NCBI GenBank assembly: GCA_964516805.1
Contig: CAZEXI010000089.1
Location: 1 to 5,337 of the forward strand
DNA: 5,337 bases
Direction: 5' to 3'
Origin: CAYSTL01 sp964516805
GTDB lineage: Archaea > Thermoplasmatota > Thermoplasmata > Halarchaeoplasmatales > Halarchaeoplasmataceae
Positions 1-5,337 of this stretch are shown one piece after another. Every line of letters begins with the position of its first letter. Within the stretch, counting starts at the first letter, position 1. Under the pieces are notes generated by a model. The model made no database searches. It saw only the letters and a list, made by a program, of their open reading frames with translations, and was not told where the DNA came from. Made by a program: the position numbers and the translations under genes.

Positions 1-596
1 CAATTCCATTCCTCCATTCTCTCTAAAACTTCATTTATCCTTTCCTTATAATCTTTATCGACAGATATATTCTTAAAACCTATTTTTTGTAAAAAAGTTT
101 TTTTAGATTTCGATTCTTCATGAACCACTTTACTATAACTTTTACTTCTTATTATAAAGTCTGTAATCACATCGTCATCAACAACTTCTCTCAATTCTTT
201 TGGATTGTCTAACAATTTTTCAGTCTCATCATCGGTTAAGTTTTTATGATTTTTTAATTTTTTAATAAATTCTTCTTTCATCCTTTCCTCAAACAGAGCT
301 TTACTTACCGTTCTACTTCGGTAAGCCCTCTCTGCGATCTCCGATAATCTATCAAGGTTTAGATTTACTATAGAATCAAGCTTATTATCTCTCTTCCAAA
401 AAGAAATATTATTACTACTGTCATAAATTTTCACTATAATAATCACACCCATCAAAAAAATTATAGAAAGACCTAAAAGCCATTTTAATGAGCCTCCTAT
501 GAAAGTCATCATAACTGCTAGAAATACTATTATCGATATCATAACCATCTGAAATAGTCTTTCTTGTCCTTCTTTTTCAATCGGTGCATTTGACAT
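1..596 (-). CDS. Small two-helix membrane protein with charged cytoplasmic domain (3' end cut by window)
   Basis: I read this frame directly: it is open for 198 codons from ATG at 596-594 to the window edge with no stop, so the C-terminus is missing. Residues 1-13 are polar, two hydrophobic helices follow (about 14-35 and 37-54, separated by GGSLKW), and then comes a long charged, mostly helical domain with motifs such as NLDRLSEIAERAYRSR and LTDDETEKLL. An in-frame ATG at 605-603 overlaps the stop of the previous gene as ATGA, but the GGAG at 611-608 stands at the same distance from ATG 596 as the strong ribosome site of the 201-residue gene does from its start, so I prefer 596. It follows the DUF4129 gene by five bases and is surely cotranscribed. 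I do not recognise the family. From memory, haloarchaeal MoxR/DUF58/DUF4129 loci carry a small two-helix protein (DUF7269) beside DUF4129; a positional equivalence is inference only. Confidence 0.85.
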   Translation of the reverse strand, partial: MSNAPIEKEGQERLFQMVMISIIVFLAVMMTFIGGSLKWLLGLSIIFLMGVIIIVKIYDSSNNISFWKRDNKLDSIVNLNLDRLSEIAERAYRSRTVSKALFEERMKEEFIKKLKNHKNLTDDETEKLLDNPKELREVVDDDVITDFIIRSKSYSKVVHEESKSKKTFLQKIGFKNISVDKDYKERINEVLERMEEWN

Positions 597-601
597 ATTT
601 A

Positions 602-1609
602 TCATATCTCCTCTCTCAAAGATTTTAGATCTTTGATGGCTCTTTTTCTATGACCTTCCTTTAATGAATGTGAACTATACCTGGCCTCTTCAAAGGTTGA
701 AGTTAAATCATCTATCGTATCTCTAGAGAAATTTAGATTATTTACAGCATTGCTTTCAAATTCTCTGGGTGTCATATACCTATCGTATGTAATACCATAA
801 TCTTCTAGTATAAAACACATTTTTTGATAACAGCGAATAACAGTAGATCTTATATCTTTGCCCTTGTTGAGATCCTTGATCGCCCTATTTACTGATTCTG
901 ATAAATCCTTTTCTATCTGGGTTCGTTCTTCCTCTTTTAATTCGTCTTTTTTCAGATAATTAGCTATTTTTGGTAACAAAGAGATAAGTCCGATTATTAC
1001 CAAAAGGATAGAGATTACCACCAGTCCTAAATTTTGACTTCCTATCCCTGTTACACCACTTACAAGCTCTCTCCCTGAATTGCCGATTTTTGATAAAGTA
1101 GATGATTTATCGATGAAATCTACTCCTCCTCCTTCATACGTCTGATAAAATCTATAAAGAACAGGGACAGCTATCATGACCAATACTGAAACGAGTATTA
1201 TGTTAAATTTAGCCCATCCTCTTTTGTGTGCAGTAAAAGCAAAGGCTATAACACCTATTATCGTCATCAAGATCACTACAGCAGTAACGTTACTGCCAAC
1301 AAGAAAAGAAAATAAACCAAAAAATATCATTACTCCTACAATTGTTAGGGGCATTGATAAGACTTCCATACCATATTTCTTATATAAGTGCAGTAGATAT
1401 AATAAGATCGCGATTATGAAAACTACTAAAAGAAACATATATATTGATATGTCGAATATCTCGTAACTTTGATTTCCTGCCCCTACAAAACCATAATTAG
1501 TATCCTCATTCCCCAAATTAGAAAACAGATAGGAAATATTACCGATAGACCAAGATGCAATGAGTACAAGGGTCAAACCGATGATGAACAAATTTTTTCT
1601 TTCCAGCAT
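602..1609 (-). CDS. DUF4129-domain polytopic membrane protein, copy 1
   Basis: A 335-residue integral membrane protein with a cytoplasmic C-terminal DUF4129 domain. Hydrophobic segments lie at about 7-29, 55-76, 86-104, 108-127, 133-151 and 194-213. The likely external loops are 30-54 and 152-193, the second rich in Gly/Ser. Residues 214-335 are charged and helical and hold the DUF4129 hallmarks: STVIRCYQKMC at 255-265, a Gly-X-X-X-Tyr turn, MTPREF at 279-284, then the EARYSSHSL segment (308-316) that matches the family's conserved E-x-ARYS-type helix. DUF4129 is known as the C-terminal domain of bacterial TgpA-type transglutaminases and as a stand-alone partner of MoxR and DUF58; its molecular role is unknown. 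There is no transglutaminase core here. Over the last 101 residues a hand alignment to copy 2 gives about 54 identities, while the membrane halves have diverged far more. The ATG at 1609 is conventional, but the aligned ribosome site also permits CTG 1606. A TATA-like box upstream suggests its own promoter. Confidence 0.9.
   Translation of the reverse strand: MLERKNLFIIGLTLVLIASWSIGNISYLFSNLGNEDTNYGFVGAGNQSYEIFDISIYMFLLVVFIIAILLYLLHLYKKYGMEVLSMPLTIVGVMIFFGLFSFLVGSNVTAVVILMTIIGVIAFAFTAHKRGWAKFNIILVSVLVMIAVPVLYRFYQTYEGGGVDFIDKSSTLSKIGNSGRELVSGVTGIGSQNLGLVVISILLVIIGLISLLPKIANYLKKDELKEEERTQIEKDLSESVNRAIKDLNKGKDIRSTVIRCYQKMCFILEDYGITYDRYMTPREFESNAVNNLNFSRDTIDDLTSTFEEARYSSHSLKEGHRKRAIKDLKSLREEI
606..613 (-). 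promoter_or_regulatory. Ribosome binding site GAGGAGAT for the left-edge gene
   Basis: The minus strand reads GAGGAGAT here, inside the last codons of the preceding DUF4129 gene. Aligned to AGGAGGTGAT, its GGAG lies 11 bases before ATG 596. This equals the GGAG-to-TTG distance in the 201-residue gene and favours ATG 596 over ATG 605, which would be only two bases after GAGGAG-AT. Confidence 0.55.
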
Positions 1610-1611
1610 CT

Positions 1612-1616
1612 CACCT
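1612..1616 (-). promoter_or_regulatory. AGGTG ribosome-binding motif before DUF4129 copy 1
   Basis: AGGTG (within AAGGTGAG) is only two bases from ATG 1609, too close for normal pairing, but five bases from CTG 1606. Copy 2 has the same arrangement, AGGTG, five bases, then TTG. The motif therefore leaves the exact start open by one codon. Confidence 0.4.
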
Positions 1617-1639
1617 TACGGCTCAAAGACTATCTTTTT

Positions 1640-1650
1640 CTTATAAAAAT
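1640..1650 (-). promoter_or_regulatory. Putative archaeal TATA-box promoter for DUF4129 copy 1
   Basis: The minus strand reads ATTTTTATAAG, a good match to the archaeal TATA element, preceded by purine-containing AAGG where a BRE would lie. Its centre is about 34 bases before ATG 1609. The usual spacing of about 26 bases puts the transcript start near 1617, giving a leader of roughly 8 bases that contains the AGGTG motif. It lies in the 85-base gap between the two DUF4129 genes. No experimental support; inference from pattern and spacing. Confidence 0.45.
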
Positions 1651-1694
1651 CCTTAGGTATTGTACATTCCAAATCAAGTGAACAAAGGTTTACT

Positions 1695-2684
1695 TCACTC
1701 TGATATCTCCTTTCTAAATTCTCTCAGATTCTCTATAGCCATCTTTCGATCACTTTCATCCATCTTTTTTAAACCATATCTAGCTTTCTCAAAAGTCTTT
1801 GTTATATTAGATATAGAATTTTTTGAGATAGATAGATTTTCTATTGCATATTCCTGAAATTCTCTAGACGTCATATGTTCATCGTAAAATAGTCCATGTT
1901 CTGTCAAAATCATACACATCTTTTGATAGCATCGGATAACAGATGATTTGATATCTTTTCCTTCTTTCAAATCTATTATGGCATCCTCTACTGATTCAGA
2001 TATATCTTCCTCCATCTTAGTAGTTTGTGTATCTATTTCATCTGAACTTTTTGATATTAATCTTTTCAGTTGAGGAATCAATATCACCAAAAACAAAGAT
2101 GAGAATAATAAAATCAATACGAACCATCCACTATTCTCATAAATATATCCTACATTTGTTTCTGGGAATAAGGAACCAAAATCGATCTGTGAAAAAGAGC
2201 TATCACTATACAAATATTTACTAATATGTGGAAAAATTTCCAGTGTTCCCCAATATACAATTGCCAATATAACCAAGCCTACTCCTATGCCAACAGTATG
2301 ATATTTTAAATCCTTCTTTCTAGCATAAAACAAGCCAGCAAAACACAGTACTAAAAATGGAATCCAGTATGCCCATGTATGGGTGAAAATAGTCATATTT
2401 ATGAATACTCTACCCATGGCCAAAGCTAAAACTATCCCCAAAACTTTTGCAAAAGACTTATCTTTTTTTGCCATATAGATTAAAATTGAAAAGAAAATTG
2501 CAAAAGCTATAAACAAACCAGTAGACCCGATTTTTCTTGACTCTGTCTTATCCATAACGTTATTAGCAAATTCTGAAGAAGTATCAACACCGGAATGCAT
2601 CCAAAATATATTTCCGATTATATATGACGAAAACAAAACCAATATCACTGCTATCAGGAATATTGTTCTCCTTTCCAAGTTCAC
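1695..2684 (-). CDS. DUF4129-domain polytopic membrane protein, copy 2
   Basis: A 329-residue paralogue of copy 1 with the same plan: hydrophobic segments at about 7-28, 55-71, 79-100, 103-120, 130-147 and 186-205, then a cytoplasmic DUF4129 domain from about 207. Conserved motifs are SSVIRCYQKMC at 247-257, MTSREF at 271-276 (Ser replaces the Pro of copy 1) and EKARYG at 299-304. The likely external loop 148-185 is acidic and aromatic, unlike the Gly/Ser-rich loop of copy 1, so the two may contact different partners outside the membrane. The SSHSLKE tract that copies 1 and 3 share after ARY is replaced by GLKKMDE. The start taken here is GTG 2684; the alternative TTG 2678 (giving LERRTIFL) aligns with the start region of copy 1 and is better placed for AGGTG. 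It ends with TGA, 85 bases before copy 1. Confidence 0.9.
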   Translation of the reverse strand: MNLERRTIFLIAVILVLFSSYIIGNIFWMHSGVDTSSEFANNVMDKTESRKIGSTGLFIAFAIFFSILIYMAKKDKSFAKVLGIVLALAMGRVFINMTIFTHTWAYWIPFLVLCFAGLFYARKKDLKYHTVGIGVGLVILAIVYWGTLEIFPHISKYLYSDSSFSQIDFGSLFPETNVGYIYENSGWFVLILLFSSLFLVILIPQLKRLISKSSDEIDTQTTKMEEDISESVEDAIIDLKEGKDIKSSVIRCYQKMCMILTEHGLFYDEHMTSREFQEYAIENLSISKNSISNITKTFEKARYGLKKMDESDRKMAIENLREFRKEISE

Positions 2685-2688
2685 ACCT
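2684..2688 (-). promoter_or_regulatory. AGGTG ribosome-binding motif overlapping the annotated start of DUF4129 copy 2
   Basis: The motif CCAGGTG overlaps the first base of GTG 2684, so it cannot serve that codon by pairing. It lies five bases before TTG 2678, the same spacing as AGGTG to CTG 1606 in copy 1. Either TTG 2678 is the true start, or GTG is used on a leaderless message. Confidence 0.4.
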
Positions 2689-2704
2689 GGATTTCACATT
2701 GAGT

Positions 2705-2718
2705 TTTTTTATTTATTC
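2705..2718 (-). promoter_or_regulatory. Possible TATA-like promoter for DUF4129 copy 2
   Basis: The minus strand carries GAATAAATAAAAAA in the 73-base gap between the broken copy 3 and copy 2. Its centre is about 26-28 bases before GTG 2684, so transcription would begin at or just before the start codon, giving a leaderless or nearly leaderless message. The match is AT-rich and imperfect, so this is weaker than the box before copy 1. The rest of the gap holds only AT-rich sequence with a short T run after the pseudogene stop. Confidence 0.3.
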
Positions 2719-2757
2719 ATTACGGATTAGATCATTATAAGACAAGAAAAAGATGAA

Positions 2758-3390
2758 TTACTCACAAATCTCTTTTCTTGATTCTTTTAAATCCTTTAAT
2801 GCATTCTTTCTTTGTGATTCCTTAAGCGAATGAGAGCTGTACCTTGCTTTTTCAAATATATCAGTCATATCTGATATAGTTCTTTTAGAAATATCTAATT
2901 TTTTAGTGCACTCATTTCGAACTCACTGGGAGTCATGAATCCACCATAAGTAACTCTTTGATCTTCTAATACATAACAAATCTTCTGATAACATCTTATA
3001 ACTGTTGATCTGGTATCTTTTCCTTCCTGAAGTTAATTTATCACTTTGTTAACCAACTTTGGAATATCTTTTTCTATATTTTTTTGACCCTGATTTTTAT
3101 CTTCAGGGGATCTCAAATTAGAAACTAACCATGATACGATGAAAATATATACAATTACCACGAGGAGTGAAGCTATAACGATTAGACCTACATTATCTCC
3201 CATTACTCCTGTAGCACCATCCACTAATCCTCTACAAGAACCTCCTATTTTGGACATCTCCTCCCTTATCGATTATGAACGTTCCTGGATTATACTATTT
3301 ATCAAATCTATAAACGATAGGTATTGCAACTAATAGTATGATCGATACCCCTATGATATTATTCCTGGCCAACCTTTTTATCAGATGCAT
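2758..3390 (-). pseudogene. Decayed third DUF4129 gene (copy 3), N-terminally truncated
   Basis: Stitching three reading-frame segments recovers a protein that aligns end to end with copy 1 from its residue 129 onward. Segment one (from ATG 3390) gives KRLARNNIIGVSI and IPIVYRF, then a TAG at 3297-3295. After a frame change near 3258-3265, segment two gives SKIGGSCRGLVDGATGV, a membrane helix and a linker, then an in-frame TAA at 3035-3033 where copies 1 and 2 have Asp. Reading past it gives STVIRCYQKIC and FMTPSEFE. A second frame change in a run of six A (2904-2899; seven would restore the frame) leads to LDISKRTISDM, ARYSSHSLKE and the stop at 2760-2758. The first ~128 residues (start, four membrane helices) are absent; only 40 bases separate ATG 3390 from the preceding gene. 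The DUF4129 domain matches copy 1 at about 55 of 89 residues and copy 2 at about 44. Neighbouring genes use TAG, TAA and TGA as stops, so recoding is unlikely. Confidence 0.9.
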
Positions 3391-3430
3391 AAAAATTTTT
3401 AAAAATAGGTACAAGGACAGTTCATCTGAT

Positions 3431-4036
3431 TTATCCTTCTTTATCAGACCGTTTTTGTTCTTCTAAACGTTCTGGCAAAAACACTGCTATTAAATAGATA
3501 GAAAGTAGAAACACTCCCGAGAACAAAAGGGCTAGTGGGACTGCTAATGAAGGTATCAGAATAGTGCCAGTATAACTGGTTAAAGCTATGAATGACCCTA
3601 TGAAACCAAACAACAGGGCAATCAGCATCTTCTTAAAGATCTTAGAAGTAGATATGAGTTCAAATTCCTTTATATACTTATTTTCTTCACTAGAATCTAA
3701 ATCTTTCTTTATCTCTGACGTCATTATATTATGCCTAGCGAATGCCCACACAATCATCATTGATATGAAAATTATCAGCATCAAACTCAAATTAATGATA
3801 CTAAAAGTCAAATTATAATTTAAAATGAAAAATGATATTATAGCTATAGACATGCCTACATTTATACGTGACCTTTTACGGTAAATCTGACCTAGAACCG
3901 CTATTATCCCTCCAATAACAGGTATAAAACTGAGTATAAGAAAATTTGACAACAATCCTGCAACTAAAGTTACAGCTAAAGTAAGAATAGATACCAATTT
4001 TGAATTAGATTTAGAAACCTCTATTTTCTCTTCCAA
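3431..4036 (-). CDS. Hypothetical six-helix membrane protein in the MoxR-DUF58 operon
   Basis: A 201-residue, strongly hydrophobic protein that I do not recognise as a named family. Predicted membrane segments are about 14-36, 37-51, 59-74, 77-99, 137-157 and 159-187. They form a block of four helices, a charged cytoplasmic-looking loop (101-135, rich in Glu, Lys and Ser), and a final pair. Ends are polar (EEKIEVSKS and PERLEEQKRSDKEG). The start is TTG 4036, inside the DUF58 gene: a complete GGAGGTGAT ends six bases before it, and no other start fits. The 16-base overlap implies translational coupling, and so a fixed ratio with DUF58. It probably is a membrane partner of the MoxR/DUF58 pair. 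Haloarchaeal loci have a polytopic protein (DUF7519, from memory) near DUF58, but I see no sequence basis to equate them. Confidence 0.87.
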   Translation of the reverse strand: MEEKIEVSKSNSKLVSILTLAVTLVAGLLSNFLILSFIPVIGGIIAVLGQIYRKRSRINVGMSIAIISFFILNYNLTFSIINLSLMLIIFISMMIVWAFARHNIMTSEIKKDLDSSEENKYIKEFELISTSKIFKKMLIALLFGFIGSFIALTSYTGTILIPSLAVPLALLFSGVFLLSIYLIAVFLPERLEEQKRSDKEG

Positions 4037-5286
4037 TATCTAATCACCTCCTCAAGTGAAGCCTCAAGTGGTTCATTTGGGTCCCAATCTACTACAATAC
4101 TGTAAGGCCATAAAGTGTCAATAACTGTATCTCTTCCCATTTGAAGGATCTTCTCAGCATTTTCATCATAATCATCTATGATCGACTCTTCCACTTTTAA
4201 TGGATTTGGTGATATAACCATCACATCGAATTGCTTCATACATATATCGATTATCGTGTCTGTTATCTTCGGTTGAATCAAAGGTGAGATAAAGATGATC
4301 ATACTCTTACTTGGGAAGAACCTCTTAATCAACCACTTCATATCCTCCATCTTCCACATTCCACCTTCTTTTAGATTACTTAGGTTGCTGAGTATTTTGT
4401 AAAGTTGGTCTCTACCCGATCGGGGATAGATCCATTCCAAAGTCTCTCCTAAAACTATAAGTCCTACTCTATTTCTATCTGATAAAATACTAGTTGCTAA
4501 ACTAGCTGCTGCTTTTATAGATGCTTTAGTAGTATTGTTCCTCATTGTTCCTACGTTACCTTTTTTATATCCATCCACGATCAATACAACATCGCCACTC
4601 TTTTCTCCCTCAAATTCATTGGTAATAGGATTTAGATATCTCGCAGTGGCTTTCCAGTTTATCTTTCTGATCTCATCTCCTGGAACGTATTCTCTTAAAG
4701 CGTAAAATTCAGACCCTATGCCTATACTTTGAGATTGTATATTACCCAACCAATTTCTAGTGTACGAAGGGCGTACATTTACTTTATTTAGATCTTCTGT
4801 CCGGGGTAAGATATGGATCCTCGTTTCTTTGTCAACCTTCCATTCTTTGTAGAAAAATCCAAAAGAATCTATCGATCTCATCTTGATAGGACCTAGGACC
4901 TTTGTACCCCTTATAGGTAAAGATACCGTGTATTTGATGACTTTAGATTCGCCCTCCTTCAATGATAAAACTTGGTGATTAGAACCTTTTTTTATTTCTA
5001 CACTAGCTGGAACACTATCCATCACTTCTAGAAATTGTAACTCTTCGCTCTTGTTTTCGACTTTAATTTTAATATCTACCTCTCCATCTTCATAAACATC
5101 TTTTTCTCTTGAACCTCTGATTACATCTACATCAATTTTACTGGGTGGTAATTCACTGATGCTTACTACTAAAACAGATAGAGATGCTATAGCGGCCACT
5201 AAAAATACCCAACTTTTACCGATTACACCTAAAAATAGGAGTGCGATAGCGATTACAACTGTATAATGGAGGAAGTTCGATCTCAT
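4021..5286 (-). CDS. DUF58 family membrane-anchored protein (von Willebrand A-like)
   Basis: A 421-residue DUF58 protein, the usual partner encoded beside MoxR ATPases. The N-terminus has two hydrophobic helices (7-24 and 26-43) forming a hairpin. Residues 51-146 look like a beta-sandwich (Ig-like) domain ending in the typical run RGTKVLGPIKMRS-DSFGFF (126-145). The family signature follows: GSEFYALREYVPGDEIRKI from 191 and NWKATAR at 210-216. The A-type core continues with VVLIVDGY (233-240), SDRNRVGLIVLG (269-280), the GGRDQLY-like helix (291-296) and MIIFISPL (329-336). The metal-site motif DxSxS expected after VVLIVD is degenerate (D-G-Y-K-K), so canonical metal binding is doubtful. The ATG at 5286 directly abuts the MoxR stop (TAGATG) with only a weak AAGTGA upstream, so translation is probably coupled. 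Length and order fit the family. Function: membrane scaffold or substrate adaptor for MoxR, by analogy; the client is unknown. Confidence 0.94.
   Translation of the reverse strand: MRSNFLHYTVVIAIALLFLGVIGKSWVFLVAAIASLSVLVVSISELPPSKIDVDVIRGSREKDVYEDGEVDIKIKVENKSEELQFLEVMDSVPASVEIKKGSNHQVLSLKEGESKVIKYTVSLPIRGTKVLGPIKMRSIDSFGFFYKEWKVDKETRIHILPRTEDLNKVNVRPSYTRNWLGNIQSQSIGIGSEFYALREYVPGDEIRKINWKATARYLNPITNEFEGEKSGDVVLIVDGYKKGNVGTMRNNTTKASIKAAASLATSILSDRNRVGLIVLGETLEWIYPRSGRDQLYKILSNLSNLKEGGMWKMEDMKWLIKRFFPSKSMIIFISPLIQPKITDTIIDICMKQFDVMVISPNPLKVEESIIDDYDENAEKILQMGRDTVIDTLWPYSIVVDWDPNEPLEASLEEVIRYWKRK
4043..4053 (-). promoter_or_regulatory. Strong Shine-Dalgarno GAGGAGGTGAT deciding the TTG start at 4036
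   Basis: This is a perfect complement to the archaeal 16S rRNA 3' end, embedded in DUF58 codons Glu-Glu-Val-Ile near its C-terminus. It ends six bases before TTG 4036. It is the best ribosome site in the window and supports both the non-ATG start and archaeal origin. Confidence 0.85.
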
Positions 5287-5337
5287 CTATTTCACTTTAG
5301 GTACTGGTACCTCTTTTAAGGTTTCCTCTATCACGTC
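5287..5337 (-). CDS. MoxR-type AAA+ ATPase, C-terminal 16 codons (5' part outside window)
   Basis: The frame from the window edge reads DVIEETLKEVPVPKVK then TAG at 5289-5287. This tail (a helix followed by VPVPK) is what I expect at the C-terminus of MoxR-family AAA+ ATPases, which end in a lid helix and a short VPVP-type extension. Its position directly before a DUF58 gene, with the stop touching the DUF58 start, is the classic MoxR-DUF58 pairing. The family is thought to act as ATP-driven chaperones that remodel or insert metal or cofactors into partner complexes. The Walker motifs lie outside the window, so the call rests on the tail and the synteny. Confidence 0.75.
   Translation of the reverse strand, partial: DVIEETLKEVPVPKVK

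Noticed and set aside
1176..2224. Plus-strand open frames of 65-96 codons (1176-1466, 1469-1681, 1660-1857, 2027-2224)
   Set aside because: They lie opposite well-supported DUF4129 genes, have no ribosome sites or recognisable motifs, and their residue make-up looks like antisense of membrane helices.
2740..2757. Short T run on the minus strand after the pseudogene stop as a terminator
   Set aside because: Only five T in a generally AT-rich gap, with no hairpin; not distinguishable from background.
2895..3297. In-frame TAG codons in copy 3 as possible pyrrolysine or readthrough sites
   Set aside because: The same gene also has a TAA and two frame changes and lacks its N-terminus, TAG ends the MoxR and DUF58 genes nearby, and the second TAG (2897) is merely a result of the frameshift.
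602..3390. Mobile element causing the duplication
   Set aside because: No transposase, terminal inverted repeats or target duplications are visible around any of the three copies.
3385..3410. TTTTTAAAAATTTTT tract before ATG 3390 as a promoter or attachment site
   Set aside because: It is AT-rich and symmetric, and sits at the break point of the truncated gene, but there is no BRE, ribosome site or matching repeat elsewhere in the window to support a function.
3139..3818. Plus-strand open frames at 3139-3333 and 3588-3818
   Set aside because: The first is antisense to the pseudogene and the second to the 201-residue membrane gene; neither has a start signal or protein-like composition.

Overview
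This window looks archaeal, from an AT-rich genome (by eye about one third G+C). Translation signals match the archaeal anti-Shine-Dalgarno: a full GGAGGTGAT sits inside one gene to serve the next. There are TATA-like boxes about 25-35 bases before two start codons, and non-ATG starts are used. The lineage cannot be fixed from sequence alone; an uncultured euryarchaeal or Thermoplasmata-like lineage is a guess.

Every gene lies on the minus strand, so the reading order runs from high to low coordinates. The order is: the last 16 codons of a MoxR-type AAA+ ATPase (5337-5287), a DUF58 protein (5286-4021), a 201-residue multi-pass membrane protein (4036-3431), a broken DUF4129 gene (about 3390-2758), an intact DUF4129 membrane protein called copy 2 here (2684-1695), a second intact one called copy 1 (1609-602), and a small two-helix membrane protein running off the left edge (596-1). 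MoxR and DUF58 abut as TAGATG, and DUF58 and the 201-residue gene overlap by 16 bases, so these three are a tight operon. Each intact DUF4129 gene follows a short AT-rich gap with a possible promoter. There is no gene-free stretch over 300 bases.

This is an archaeal version of the widespread MoxR-DUF58-DUF4129 membrane locus. In the general model, MoxR acts as an ATP-driven chaperone, DUF58 is its membrane-anchored partner with a von Willebrand A-like fold, and DUF4129 proteins put a helical domain on the inner face of the membrane. In bacteria DUF4129 is often the tail of a transglutaminase-like protein (TgpA); none is visible here, and the physiological role is not settled.

The most distinctive feature is the multiplication of the DUF4129 gene to three copies. 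One is a clear pseudogene with a missing N-terminus, two in-frame stops and two frameshifts. It resembles the distant copy 1 more than its neighbour copy 2. All three retain a Cys-X4-Cys pair in the most conserved helix. I see no mobile element, CRISPR array, RNA gene or clearly new defence-type system.
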